From Symsagittifera roscoffensis (Eukaryota; Xenacoelomorpha; Acoela; Convolutidae): a DNA stretch of 64,000 bases. How positions within the stretch are numbered: position 1 is the first letter of the stretch; each line of letters begins with the position of its first letter. A program made the translations under genes and the position numbers. The notes under the pieces were generated by a model. It searched no databases and was not told the DNA's origin. It saw nothing but the letters and a program-made list of their open reading frames with translations. The DNA lies in assembly GCF_963678635.1 (NCBI RefSeq), contig NC_087063.1, positions 1,648,073-1,712,072 of the forward strand. The letters are read 5' to 3'. Shown here piece by piece: positions 1 to 12,075 of the stretch.

Positions 1-517
1 CGATCAGAGGATGATGCCATTTCAGACACGATCAGCTGCGAGGGCTGAATTCATGAACCTCATGCAGGAGGAAGGCGAGGGCTTGAGAGACTTTGCAAGA
101 AGAGTGCGATCCTTGGGTGAAGTTGCAAATACAAACCTGAGAGCTCAAGCCCGAGACGACATGAACCGCGAACAGTTCACTGATGGATTGTGTGATTTCG
201 AGCTTCAGGAATTGCTTCTGCGAGAAGACCTCGAGAATTTCAACCAGGCGGTGGCCCGAGCACAGGCTCTAGATATGGCACGCAAAACAGTCAGGATGAA
301 GAGTCGGAGACGGCCAAATCACGTTCGGTCGGTGCACGATGTTCAAGACCTGACTACTGAGGCTGGCGGAGACAGTACGCTGACTGCCGGGTTCACAATC
401 CCCTTTTGGGATTGTGAACAGTACTGGGAATCGGTTGCCCCGCTGACCTCAGTACAAAAGGGGAACATATTGCGGCGGTGTGAAATAGCGAGCAAGTTCG
501 GCCTAGAGATATTGTGA
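1..517 (+). pseudogene. Ty3/gypsy-like Gag fragment, 5' truncated by window edge
   Basis: The frame is open from the window start to a TGA ending at 517, so the real start lies outside. Roughly the first 95 residues look like the capsid-type retrotrans_gag domain of Ty3/gypsy-like elements: many charged helices and the pattern F-M-x-L-M-Q-E-E-G-E-G-L followed by R-R-V-R-S-L-G. A basic stretch (MKSRRRPNH, near residue 97) follows, but no CCHC knuckle, and the frame ends soon after with no protease or reverse transcriptase downstream. It is richer in GC than the DNA to its right. I read it as the tail of a decayed or spliced Gag, unrelated to the BEL element at the other end. The domain assignment is by pattern only. 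Confidence 0.5.
391..419. repeat. Perfect 12 bp inverted repeat inside the Gag frame
   Basis: Bases 391-402 and 408-419 are exact reverse complements separated by the 5 nt loop CTTTT. The hairpin lies in the non-conserved 3' part of the Gag fragment. Confidence 0.7.
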
Positions 518-1178
518 ATTCCCCCACGTTTACAGGTACAATGTAGTTTAGATAGAAATTGTGTTGTGAAAAACATTTAAACGAGTATTTGATTTTAGTC
601 TGAGAAAAATGAACCCCAGCTTAAATACTTCGTCACTTCTTAGAGAAATGGAGCAGAAACGAATGGTACACAGCTCAAGTGTTAGGGGTTGGTTCAGCAG
701 CTCTGTCGCCAACTCGCTGCTTTGGTTCGGGCGAGTGGTATAATATATGTTCTGACGGTGGCACTCACCGAGGGAGAGCAAATTAATAAAAGGCTACAGG
801 TGAACCCAAACTTGCATAAACCTTCACAACTGAATGAAGGCAATCAAGTGGCCCATTTTTCTATACACTATAACATGATATCCAGTGGCGTTCGCAGAAT
901 TTTTTAGGGGTGGAGGAGGGCGGTTTTTTGAAAATTTTGTCGAGCTTTTCTTTAAGACGACCAAATTGACTTTGCGAGCTCTCAGAAAGTACTAAAAATG
1001 AAAAAGCTAAAAATTCTCAAAACAAACTATGTTGGTCAGCCAAAATCAGCCAAGTCGTAAAAATATACCAAAAGGATACCAACAGTGAACTCAAATTTAC
1101 ATACAAACGGTTTTGTTCTCATGCAATTTGTACGTTATTTTAGCCAGAGTTACTTCTAATTTTTGGCAGTTTTTATCC
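518..1178. other. Non-coding stretch between Gag fragment and first inverted-repeat element
   Basis: No supported gene. Bases 680-800 are a little GC-richer with a TATA-like run near 738, which could be LTR remnant of the Gag element, but I found no matching second copy. Confidence 0.4.
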
Positions 1179-3067
1179 TACCCGCATCCAAGTTTAGGCG
1201 TAAATAATCGATTATAACGGATTATTATGATGATTTTTTGACAATTATAATCGATTATAATTACCAAAATTAGGTCTTTAAGGGATTTATAATTGATTAT
1301 AATCGTGATATTTTCCAAGAGGTTATTATCTCTTCCCGGGTTGACCTCCATACACCGAAAATGGTTATCATACAACTCCATACATCAGGTGTGTGGAAAA
1401 ATGCTTGTCATACAATTTTCATACAATTTCTAAAAATGGTTGAAAACTGATATAAACTTATTTCTGTGGATGTTTGATTCTTATAAAACAGTCTGGTGAT
1501 AAAAAACTGAGGTTCTCGTTTTTTGAAAAAAATGCTTATCATACAATTCCCATATATGGGAATTGTATGACTGGCATTTTTTTGATGGCGACACAAAAAA
1601 TTTTTTGTTTTTTTTTCAACCGCAAAACGAATTTCGTACGCAAACAAACATTTTTCGAAATTTTTTTTTGCATGCAAAATTTAATATTTTGTGTGCATAA
1701 CGTAGTCCTGGAAACGATAAAATTGGCTTTTATTTTCTTTTCACTAAATTTTTTTTTCAAAAACGCTGAAAATTCCTATTTCTTTTGTATGGGGTGTCAA
1801 TGTAAGCCTTGATCAATGTCTGATAACTTGAAAATTCAAAAATTTAAAATAATCATCATTAAAAAATTTTGCCAAAAAATAAAAGTTCGTTACTTTTCTT
1901 ATACGAATTGTGAAAAACAGCCACTTTCAGGTTGTTTGCTATGCATTGTAAATGCAAGACCGTCCAACCTTTGGTGTTTTGAGTAACCAAGGTCTTTGTC
2001 ACTTGTGTTCGGTTGCAAACACACCCGAAAGTTTTTTAGAAACCAAATTTAAAAAGAAAAAATCAAAATTTTTTGGTTTGTGGAAAAACACCTATCATAC
2101 AATTTTCATATATGGAAAAATGTTTATCATAGAGATTTCATACAATGTTCTGTACGTATGGCATTGTATGGAATTGTATGACAAGAAGGTTTTCATAAAT
2201 GGAAATTGTATGATTAGAAGTTTTGGTCAACCCGGGTTATAATCGATTATAATTGATTATAATTGATTATAGTTCTTACTAAAAACCCTTAAAATCAATT
2301 ATAATCGATTGTAATCGATTATAATCTCTTATTTTGCCGAAATTTTCTTATATTCGAAATATATCTTATGAGTTATTTTTTTGTGTCAATAAGAAAATCT
2401 CTAAAAGAGAGATCTCTTGAACACTTTGGTTCAACTGAACACAAAGTTATACCACGAAACAAAAGTTTTATAGAGATCCTTTCATATGAGTGGAAAGGTT
2501 CTCGCGGTAGATGAAAAATAAATTTTCCATTTCAATCATGAAACTAAATCAATCTGCTGATGTTTTGGTGTTTAAAAAAGCTTAAAATATGCATCACAAA
2601 ACAACTCTAATGGGGAAGAAAAGAAAAAAAAACTTATAAATTTGAATTAATTGGAAAACTTTAAAAACATTTTTCTCATTTTTCATAGGAACCAACGTAC
2701 ACAAAAAGCATAAAATATAAGCAGTTTAGATGCAACTTCGAAGACAAAAATGGACAAACAAAAGGGATTATAATCAATTATAATCAATTATAATGGATTT
2801 TTGTGCAAAACTAATAAAATAGAAATTTGAATAAAAATAATGGATTATAATCAATTATAATCGATTATAATTGTATCAAAAAATAGACGAATAAATAATC
2901 GATTATAATCGATTATAATGGATTATAATTAATTATAATCTGAATTTAAAAAGAGAGATTATAATCGATTATTAATTGATTAAAATTGATTGTTTCTCAA
3001 TTATAGTGAGACTGGTACTAAAATCGTAATTTAATCAATTATTAACGCTTGAAACTGGATGCGGGTA
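1179..3067 (+). mobile_element. Family-1 inverted-repeat element, copy A (interrupted)
   Basis: Begins TA-CCCGCATCC and ends GGATGCGGG-TA. The ends form an imperfect inverted repeat of about 38 bp, and TA flanks both sides as in Tc1/mariner-type target duplications. The body is full of TTATAATCGATTATAA-type units. It is closely similar to the copy at 33045-34029 except that a 0.9 kb family-2 element sits inside it. No transposase frame, so non-autonomous (MITE-like). Confidence 0.8.
1335..2236 (+). mobile_element. Family-2 element nested in family-1 copy A
   Basis: Starts CCCGGGTTGACC and ends GGTCAACCCGGG, a 12 bp inverted repeat. Compared with the empty site at about 33195-33205, the insertion is flanked by TT on both sides, suggesting a 2 bp target duplication. 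The interior holds palindromes around TATCATACAATT / AATTGTATGA, one nearly perfect at about 1530-1586. No protein is encoded. Confidence 0.75.
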
Positions 3068-5127
3068 ATTCAATAGCCTTGTGCACACTAGCCCTGTAAA
3101 ACACAAGGATAAAAAATAAAAAACTGATATTTTATGCTAACTTTTTTCAAGTTTCATTGTCTTTGACTTTTTCGACAATCAAAATTGTGGTCGGAAACTT
3201 CTGTGTACACTAAAGGCAAATGTTTTTTTTCAACTGCAAAAATCATACGTTTTAACAATTTTTGTCATAATCTTATGGTCGACATTTTGATTCCGTTTTT
3301 TTGATAAAAAAAATGAGAATTATGATCGATCGAATTTAGTTTTTATGGACGTTATACTCCAAGAGTGAAAATTGAGTGTATATAATATGTTTAATTGAAT
3401 TGAAGTTGAATGGATTTCAGAATTCTTCTCCGTTTCATAATCGATCCCAATGCCCCAAGAAGCAAGGTATATCGACCTGAACGGTTTTCCATAAGATCTT
3501 AAAACAATCAAAGCTATGGCAAAATTAATTTAGTTGAAATTATTGGGGCGGTAAAAGGTTGAATGTTTGGCTTCAGTTTTCTTCATTTGAGTTTACGTTC
3601 AAATGAATCTGCTAGCAGCAGAAACTAGCAGACTTGGCAGAATTCGGCTTAAAGGGCAGTTTATTTTTTAGACAAGCAGATGGAGCAGATTTTCATAGGG
3701 CAGAACTTGTCGATTTTTCTCAAAAATCTTTTCAAAATATTAAAATGAGAGCTGCAATTATCGCATTTACTAAATACACATCTAAGCTCTACCCGACTAA
3801 ATTTCATACAAAAATTGCTCTATTTCTCAGGAACACCACACAAAAAACAGTCTATCCGCGACTCTACTAGTCTAATATTTTGCTTGCTGAAAGAGGTTAG
3901 CTTGTTTTTTTTTCGAAAAGAAATAAAAACTGCATTTTTTGTAATAAAGGCATGATTAATGCGCACTTAGACAAGAAAAAAGCAGAATTTTTTCTATGAA
4001 GCATCAAATTTTCTTTATACAGAAGCAGAAACCTTTAGAGACTGATTTACGGCTCTTTTCTGTTATACGGCCCAGAAATTGATCATTTACGTATATTGCA
4101 AATTTAACCCCAATGCTCGAATCTGATTGGTTGAAATTCACATCAGCAAAAACTAAGCCAGGGTTTCAATGAACAAACCTCAATTAACAGTGTAATTATT
4201 TCTTAATTATTTCTTTTGTGCTTTTGTGCTGAGCAAATTTTGTACATAAAAATGTCTGTTGTCAATGTTTCAGTGAGCTTCAGTGACTTGCGGAGAGTTG
4301 CTTACCACAAAGTATTAGTTTTAAGGGATCAGTTGTGTTTGTTGGGAAACGTAAGCGCATTCCGCAAAAAGGACGCTCCTACTGATCTTCTTTTGTTCTT
4401 TCATTTTCGTTGATTGTTCCGACAAAATCTTAACATGTTTAAAGATTTGTTTCTGCAATCCAGGAACATACAGACTCAAAATTGTGCACTTTTCCAGTGC
4501 ACAGTTTGGCCTTGTACTGGGTGAAGAAAAGCATTTTAAAGCTAATGTCTTTCTTGTGAATCAGCAGTTTTAGCGTAATTTTTTAAAACAAATTAATAAA
4601 AAAATTCTAGAAAAAATTTTCGGAACAATTATTTGCTTGCTTCATGAAAATTTCAATTTTAATTATTCTTATCGTTTTTTTTTCAGGTCAAAAATCAGCA
4701 CCGAAAAGTAACTGAAACGCATGCCAAATACTTGTTTTCCAAGTTTTTCATGTTGATTGATTGTCGAACAGTTGATGAAAAATTTGTGTTAATATGTATA
4801 GTTTAAATATAAAAACTGACGGCTAAATTTTTTTTAAAAGGGGGTTCAAATTGATTGCGTTTGATAGTTGAGTTGTAAAATCTGATCAATTCAATTTTAT
4901 ATAAATTGAATTTTTAATTGATATTTTAGAGAATTTTCCAAACTCTATTACGAATTCGATTGCGATCATTTAAATTGTCAAAAGGGACCAATTAAAGTGA
5001 ATTACGATATCCATCTGTCTACAAATACCAACGAATAGTTCTCAAATTTTCAAAACTGAAATGAAGAAGTATGCTATAATTGTTCCAAGAAAAAAAGGCA
5101 ATTGCAAACTAGACGACCATTTGTTTA
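3068..5127. other. Gene-free stretch with a dispersed repeat at about 3605-4060
   Basis: No coding region supported. The block at about 3605-4060, starting at a TCTGCTAGCAGCAGA palindrome, is related to 20080-20490: same starting palindrome, same internal landmarks, same end with a TATGAAGCA motif and a CAGAAA motif. The rest is AT-rich and unremarkable. Confidence 0.5.
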
Positions 5128-5665
5128 TTGTTCCGACTTTCGATACGAAAGTAACGGAATATTTGTGCTCGGGGTGGGTTTTTTTTCTTCAGACATACTT
5201 CGACTTTTTAACTAGCCATTTTTGACGGAATTTTTTCAAATCATTCAACAATTATTGTTGTCCTGAGCTCAAATTTGAAAAGATATTTCACCTGTGATCA
5301 TTTTTCGTAAAGTTATGGGGGTTTAAAGATAGCCATTTTGGCCAATTTGGGACAATCAACGCGCGATATATTTCGCGCTATTAACGCGTAAGCGGAGAGT
5401 TAATCCGTCTTAGAAATCGTTCCAAATTGGTTAAAAGAAGCCTATTCGCCATAATTGGTTTGTTACAAGGAGCAAAATCTATCCTTTTGTACTTTGTATG
5501 GCGTGTGGGGTGATGACTTTCGTAAAAAAATTTCAAATTTTGGAGAAAAAATTTTTTTCATTTTTTTCTTACATTTAATTTTTTTTTTTTAATGTTATTA
5601 CTGCTCCATAAACCTTAAAAGGCAGTCGGAACATTCAGGGCTTCGTCCTGATACGAGCAGTCTCG
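5128..5665 (+). mobile_element. Family-3 element with hairpin ends
   Basis: Starts at TTGTTCCGAC followed by a 7 bp hairpin (ACTTTCG, loop ATA, CGAAAGT). Ends with GGCAGTCGGAACA, the inverted counterpart, then a stem-loop CAGGGCTTCGTCCTG and TGATACGAGCAGTCT. A copy of similar length lies inverted at 26012-26532. Non-coding and non-autonomous. The true terminus may be about 25 bp beyond the stem-loop, because that tail is also shared by the copies. Confidence 0.7.
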
Positions 5666-6032
5666 TCTAAGTTTTGAAATTGATTGCGGGCGGAGTTTAT
5701 TTAAAAAGAAAAATTTTTAAGCATTTTTTAAGCGGGCCGAAAATAGTTTTAACACTGATGGACATTGGGAAAATTACTCGAGAATCTCCGATACGGGCGA
5801 TAGCGTTCTTCTGCAAATGTATGACATCCTATTTTACGAACGACTGAAATAAGAAAAAAATAGCTAACTGAATCTAAAATCTTCACTGATTTACAAAACG
5901 CCAAACCATAAAATATATCCAACAATCCAACATCCAAAATCCAACGAAGACAAATATAAAAAGTTTAGTTCAAAGTTTTGTTTCTGTTGAAAATAGTGAC
6001 TTCTTGTACGTGAAAATCAGTGTGATTGTTTT
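5666..6032. other. Downstream flank of the minus-strand membrane-protein gene
   Basis: No gene seen. This is where the 3' untranslated region of the minus-strand gene ending at 6033 would lie. Confidence 0.4.
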
Positions 6033-6173
6033 TTATCTGATGCGCATGGCCCCGAACTGCATTGCTCCCCCTGTTTTGGAAGTGGAACCTCCCGCTCTGG
6101 TTGACTCTGGCTTGAACTTCACTCTGTTTCCGCCGTCTTCGTCACTGCCCGAGCAGCACGCTTCACCCAGGTA
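6033..6173 (-). CDS. Terminal coding exon of candidate membrane-protein gene (charged Gly/Ser-rich tail)
   Basis: On the minus strand a good acceptor (TGTTTCAG at the 6174 side) opens a 46-codon frame ending in TAA at 6035-6033. The peptide starts YLGEACC, continues with an acidic patch (SDEDGG), then a basic Gly/Ser/Thr-rich stretch, and ends GAMRIR. It begins in phase 0, matching the phase-0 end of the exon at 9604-9653. The block is clearly GC-richer than its surroundings. The plus strand is also open here and ends in a donor-like CAG-GTACTG, so a plus-strand first exon starting at 6040 is the alternative. I prefer minus because of the stop, the acceptor and the phase agreement with three other exons. 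Confidence 0.55.
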   Translation of the reverse strand, partial: YLGEACCSGSDEDGGNRVKFKPESTRAGGSTSKTGGAMQFGAMRIR

Positions 6174-7979
6174 CTGAAACACGACAAAACAGGAGTATTC
6201 TTGGAAGCTAATAATCTAATTATAATTGCGACTGAAAATCATAATAGCTTTGACTGACCAAACATTAATGACTGGTCCTAATTTTTTGAATTCACAAACC
6301 AAATGCTTTTTTAATAATTGAAAATGACATTTAGACAAAAAGACCTGGCTTTTGTGCGAACTACCTTCGAGATTTACAACCGCAGCTATATTTTCAAAAA
6401 CTTTAAAATCTTAAGAACTCTTAAGAACAGGTCATCTAAAAAAAAGTTACATTTCAATAGAACTTTCAATCAAAAGGAGGTACCTCCTAAATTGTATATG
6501 GTACCAAGAAGAGATTTGATAAATGAAATATTTAAAAAAAGAAAAGTTAGAGTGCACATCTGAAACCAATTTTATTTCTGCAATTATTTGATTATATTAA
6601 TTTATAAAAAACGCGTCAAAGTTTTTCTTTTTGGTATAGGCCTCTTCTAGTTTCGGCTAAATAAAACAATACTGATCGCGTTTCAGGACAAAGCCCTGAA
6701 TGTTCTGTCTGCCCCTTAAATTAAAAAAAAAATGCCTCAAAAGAGTCGATAATTTTTTAATGAAAAAAAATGAAAATTTGTTTCTTCCTGTCTTTCTTTT
6801 ATCCCTCACATGCTTTGTAAGTTACAACCGAATGTAATAAGTGTCTCGAATTGTTTTAATAAGGACAAATTGCTGGTTTCACTTTATTTCGAAATTGATT
6901 TGATTTGTTGCCTGATATAAGAACGCAACACATCGCGCGTTATTTATTCCAATTTGGTTAATTCGTTCAGCTGACAAAATTGAGATTAAAAAATTGATTT
7001 AAAACGATTTCTTGTACAGAATTTGTGCTGCTTATAAACTGATTAACCATAAAAAACTTAGAATGGATTTAAACGGATATGTACGAAAGAAAAAAAATAA
7101 TTTTTTGCCTAGTAAATCAATTTAAATCTTTTTTAATGGATTTTTGCAAAGTATTGAAATCAATCAAAATCTTGGAAAAATTTTGCTGTTTTTCTTTTTT
7201 TTTTCAAAAAGCTGTTTTCAAATTTTGAGAAAGTACTCGTACTTAAGAAGTTTTCCATTATAGCTACAGAGAGCAAGAATGATTCGAAGAGAATTTTTTT
7301 AGTACCAAATCGTGAGTGAAAGTCATTTAAATTTTGCAAAACTAAGCGTTCCAGCGGTAATGAAAATAAAAAAATGCGGAAGTTTCTGTAAATGCAAATG
7401 CAATTTTCATGATCAACGCTCTGGGTGGAATTTCATGATCAACGCTCTGGGTGGAACTCAATTTAGAACAATACATTTGTGGTGCAGCAAAACACAAGTT
7501 TACTCACAGTTTTTCAAGAAAAACATCAACACAAGAAACGAATTAAAACACTTAGATGTTTTTGTTTTTTTATAGTTTTTTCTCTTATTTGATATACGAG
7601 AAAACATCACTTAATCTATATATTTTTTGTATAAATTTATCTACAAACTAAAAGTGAATAAAATTGATTTAACTCGATTTAGACAATTTCATTGTATGTA
7701 ATTGAAACAAAAATGGCAAAATATGGTTTTATGTCAATTCAGTATTAGAAGAAAGTGTTTTTATTTGAGGTAATAAACATTTTTGTATCACGCTAAATTG
7801 GTTTTAAATCAATTCAAACTGATTTTAAAAATATTTGCAGCTACATAATCAGTACGCGCGTTGTAATCATTGTATTGACTGCAATCTTTTCTTGTTCACA
7901 CAGGTAGTTTAAGTCAAACCTCTAGCTTCACTAAACAAGATCACAATCGTTTTGCTATTTTGACCCAAGACAACGATAT

Positions 7980-8034
<55 letters not shown>

Positions 8035-9603
8035 TTGTCAAAAAATGACTGAATAAGAGTGTTTATGTAACAGGACAAAATCCTGAATTGTGCGCATGCC
8101 CCTAAAACGGTCTGGAATAATTTTTGGTGATTGAAATTTTTCTAAACAAAAAAATTTGGACTTTTTTGAGTCGTACACGGAACTATTATTGCTAAGTTGG
8201 TTTGCCTCTTTTTGCTTGGGAATGATTACGATGCGGGATATTTCGCCAAGCATAATTAATTTGCGCATTGAAATTATTTTGTATAAAACGATTTTTTTTA
8301 CCGCATTTACTATAGCGCAAGCATGCCCGCATGGGAATTCGAACACACCAGTATCGATACGCAAGCTGTCAACCTTTAAAGTACAGACAACCACAAAACC
8401 ATATATAATTTTTCACTTTCAACAAAAATCAGAACCAAAATCACAAAGGATAAATAAGGCAAGCTTCACTTCAATTTTTTGTTTTTAAAACAGGCGGCAG
8501 TGTTTATTGTGTGTGTATTGATGCTAGCTCTCCTCGCAATATTACTGCTAGTGGTTTTAGAAAACAGTATTTGGTTCCAAAACCTTCCAGTATGACATAG
8601 AAAAAAATCTAATTTCTGAATGCGAAAAAGTAACTGTAATTTCTTAAACTTTTGAAGAACGGGTCAGAAGAATGTATTACTTTACATGCTTTGTTCTTCA
8701 ACTTAAAAACGGTGGTTGAAATAGTTTTTTTTAAACTCATTTTGATCCCTTTTAAAAGATGTTAAGAACTCAAGCTTTCAATTTTCAAATTTCAATTATC
8801 TAGAAAATATGAATCAAAAATGGGGGCTGACTATTCCAGCCTCTAAATTTCATACCGAAGTTAATTTGGCGACAAAAATTTCTTAAACTGATCAAGGTTT
8901 TATGTTCATGAACAAAGTATGGAAAATTGTAATTCGGCTACAATAATCTGGAAAGTAGCCGCAATAATCTGGCAATTAGACGCAATGTAGTCTGATAATT
9001 AGCCTGTGCATTAAGTCACATCAGACTGAAAATATGTTGCGGACCTGGAGTCTGCCCATGAGCTCAATCAAAAGTCCAAGAAGCGGTTTTTGGAGGTAGA
9101 GATTGCTGACTTTTGAGGTCTTTATACCTCAATGAGTATAATTAAAATTTTGAAAATCAGAAGAAAAACACAATATTAGGTTTTAATTTCAGGAATAGCA
9201 AATATTTTTGTATAGATGTACATTTTTGCCGCGCTGGTTGCAATTAGCGTTTTCTGGGTTTTTGTTTTCGTTTACGCACTCTAATTACCCAATTTTGGTT
9301 GCGACAGTTTGAAAATACAAAATTTCGGTCGCAGCGCTCTGATCATCAAACCATAATTTTGACCGGGGAAAATCATTCAAGTTTGACTGTTTTTTATTAA
9401 AATTTGAAGTTTTTACTGCAAGTGGAAAAAAACTCATAAAATTGAAACAACTATATTTATTGGTCAACATTTTTGAGTGCGTGTTTGATGACTTGTTTCC
9501 CCAAAAGCGTGGAACAAATAGCTTTCCTGAAAAATATAAACTCAATACAAGTGCAATTTTGGCCTTGAACTACGATTCTGGCCATGAGTTGATGACAACT
9601 CAC
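6174..9603 (-). other. Putative last intron of the membrane-protein gene
   Basis: Gene-free and AT-rich. It contains inverted 3' ends of family 3 near 6680-6725 and 8070-8110 and a TA microsatellite at about 7981-8031. A minus-strand stretch near 9050-9115 is open between splice-like signals, but its phase does not fit and it is not called. Confidence 0.4.
7981..8031. repeat. (TA)n microsatellite
   Basis: About 25 uninterrupted TA units, directly visible. Confidence 0.95.
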
Positions 9604-9653
9604 CTCGTTTTTTGAAGCGCTCTCAAACTCTGCCAAGCTGGTTTGCTTGAATC
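9604..9653 (-). CDS. Small coding exon of candidate membrane-protein gene
   Basis: A 50 nt minus-strand block between a TTAAG acceptor and a consensus donor GAG-GTGAGT. Read in phase 1 to phase 0 it gives FKQTSLAEFESASKNE, a charged, helical-looking cytoplasmic peptide. Its phases match the exons before (9992-10064) and after (6033-6173). The acceptor lacks a good pyrimidine tract, the weakest point of the call. Confidence 0.4.
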
Positions 9654-9991
9654 CTTAATGCAGCATGTGGTTCACTTGAAAAGCCTTGAATCTACTGAAC
9701 TCACAACAGACTTTGGTATGACTTTCATAAAGAGCAAGTAGACCGACATTACTTTTTCCTTCTTTAAATGTGAGAACTGTTTTGTTATGATAAACCACGA
9801 ATGAAAAAAAGTTATTACAAACTATTTTTGATCAAAAACGTGAAACATTTGAAAAAAATGCCCTGTTTTTGCCCATGTTTAGCAAATCAGCGAATTTTTG
9901 ACAACACTATTTCAATTATATACTTGTTTTGGTTGTTGAAATTGAAAACAGTTCAGTAGAAAACTCTGATAACAGCCTTCAAATTTGTTAC

Positions 9992-10064
9992 TTTCAGGGG
10001 TTGAGTGGAGGACACCCCCGTCTCGGGAGTTCAACCCACTGAGCATCCGAAGGGTCTCACATTG
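9992..10064 (-). CDS. Juxtamembrane coding exon of candidate membrane-protein gene
   Basis: A 73 nt GC-rich minus-strand block after TTAGTAG and before a GTAACA donor. It reads from phase 0 to phase 1: QCETLRMLSGLN then SRDGGVLHSTPE. It follows directly on the phase-0 end of the transmembrane exon, so it would be the first part of the cytoplasmic tail. Not recognised as a family. Support is open frame, composition and phase agreement. Confidence 0.4.
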
Positions 10065-11037
10065 CTACTAATTAACAACATCCAGTTTTGGCTAACCAAA
10101 AATGAAAATTATCTGAAGGCACTAACATATATTAGTAGTGTGGTGATGATGTAAAAGCGCACGCCAAGAAAACACGGAATTTTTCAATCAACCCCTCAAA
10201 AACATGTAGTTTTTTCTAGTCATTTTTCAAACATCTTCTGCTCGAAAAATTTTAAAACTGTCTTTTTAATTAATTTAGAAGAATACCTTCCCCATCTTTT
10301 TCTTTCAAGTTCCAAAACCGATTACCTAGCATTACGAGGCCAAACTGTGCACTAGATAGCCGCACCGGGTGGTGTGTGGAAGTAACTAAAATCATGAGAC
10401 AGGTCTTCAAAAATGTTCCAAAATATAACTTACTTCCACTTAAATTTCCGTGGGTTCAATGCTTTTTGATCATGGATTCGAAAACAGCCAAAAGATGAAA
10501 AAAGACGCGTTGCGAAATCCGTGACAACTCTGTTTTCAGTCCGTTTCGGACTCCGCTTACAACTAAAAAAAAACATGCCGTTTTCAGTTTGCAAACTTCA
10601 AACTCGTAACGTTTTGCAGAGCTTTTTTTCTTAAATACTTTTCATGCACTAATAATGATTCCAGATACTCTGTTCTATCTCCATTTCCTCTGACTGTTTT
10701 CGTTGATTCGACAATTCTCGAAAGATCAAGACAGAGTTGTACCGAGTCATCGAAAAACCTATAAGCTTTTTACTGGATGATTTTGGTGAATGAGAAAGAA
10801 CTAGGCATATTATGTTTCTAGTTTTTCTTTTAAATTTCTATGATGTTGTGGTATCCAAATCTGATTTTATTATTGCCCCGACTTTCGGAGAAAGTGGCGG
10901 AATACTTGTGCTCGGTTTGATTTTTTCTCCAGAAAAATTTCGATTCATTCAAAAGCAAAAATTTGTAGAACATCAAAAAGCCAATGATATAATGAGCTCA
11001 AATTCAGAAGATATTTTACCTGTGATGTTTTTTTTTT
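10065..11037. other. Intron/flank with a truncated family-3 copy from about 10876
   Basis: From about 10876 a family-3 element starts (CCGACTTTC, GGA loop, GAAAGT, then TTGTGCTCGG). The left breakpoint of the 4.23 kb duplication falls inside it at 11038. No gene seen apart from the small exon listed next to it. Confidence 0.5.
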
Positions 11038-12075
11038 CGAAAAGTTACGCGCTTTTAAAATTTACCAAGGTAGCTTTTTGGGTGAAAAGCACGTACTTTT
11101 GCATGCTAAAAATGCATAGGCGGCTATTTAATCTACTCACAAGTTGTTCCAAATAGAGTTGAGGCAAGAAATTTGGGGTTACTGTTTCGTTTTTTTTAAA
11201 GTGACAGAATATTTGTGCTCGGGCGGTTTTATTCTTCAGACAATTTCACTTTTTTAACCAGCAATTTTTGACAAAACTTTTAATATAAGAGCCGATAAGT
11301 TTTGTTGCCCTGAGCTCAATTGTAGAAAAATTTCCAAATTGTAACTAAAAAATTGGTGGTTTTAAGATTTGGTGGCCAATTTATTTGGTCAATTTGTAAT
11401 AATTAACGCGCGATTTATCTCGTGGTATTACCGCGTGAGCGGAGCTTCAATCCGTCTTTGAAAAAATTTCATTTTTAATTGAGGCGTGCTTGTTTCTCTA
11501 TTTAATGCTTTTTTATATTCAAATATATCACTTGTAGTTAACTTAACGTGTGAGATAATGCTTTTTCAAAAAAAATCTCAAAAATGCAAAGATTTCTTGA
11601 TTTTATTTATGTTGAAAACGTTTTTTCTTTTTCTTGAAGCGAGTACTACGCCATAGAGCTAAAAAGGCAGTCGAAGCATTTTTAAATTGATTTTTCTATT
11701 TTTTCCAATTTTTTAAAAACTGTTCCAAAGACGTTGAAGGACAGTTGGAACATTTAGGGTTTCACCCTGATACGAGTATTCTTGTGTATTTATTTCTTCT
11801 TATCATTAGGTTATTATGATTTTTAAACTATTGTTATCAACATGCTGAAGTTTTATAAACAACCCTTTTGATATCCAAAAACGTTAGGATATTGGAAACA
11901 GCTGTTTTTTTTCGAAAATTGGAACGGCCTTTTTTTTTCTATTTTTCCACTATGGTATGCAGGGTACTTGTTGTAAAGTTGTACTTTAAATAAGCATAAA
12001 CACAACTTATTTTAATTGTGTACTAAAAAACAAGACTAGAGGTCATTTATGTTTTGAGCTTTGATTAAAATTTAC

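Noticed and set aside
1474-1812. 112-codon plus-strand frame
   Set aside because: Lies within the palindromic family-2 element and is of low complexity; no transposase motif.
6040-6170. Plus-strand first exon (Pro-rich N-terminus, donor CAG-GTACTG)
   Set aside because: The same bases read on the minus strand give an acceptor, 46 codons, a stop and a phase that fits neighbouring minus exons; the plus reading has no partner exon.
8038-8488. Overlapping open frames of 118 (minus) and 110 (plus) codons
   Set aside because: Both overlap a family-3 end, have AT-rich chance composition and no recognisable domain or splice partners.
9050-9115. Possible minus-strand exon between GTCAG and CAG-GTCCGC
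   Set aside because: Phase does not fit the neighbouring exons and the donor is poor.
10812-11156. 114-codon plus-strand frame
   Set aside because: Consists of family-3 repeat sequence and crosses the duplication breakpoint.
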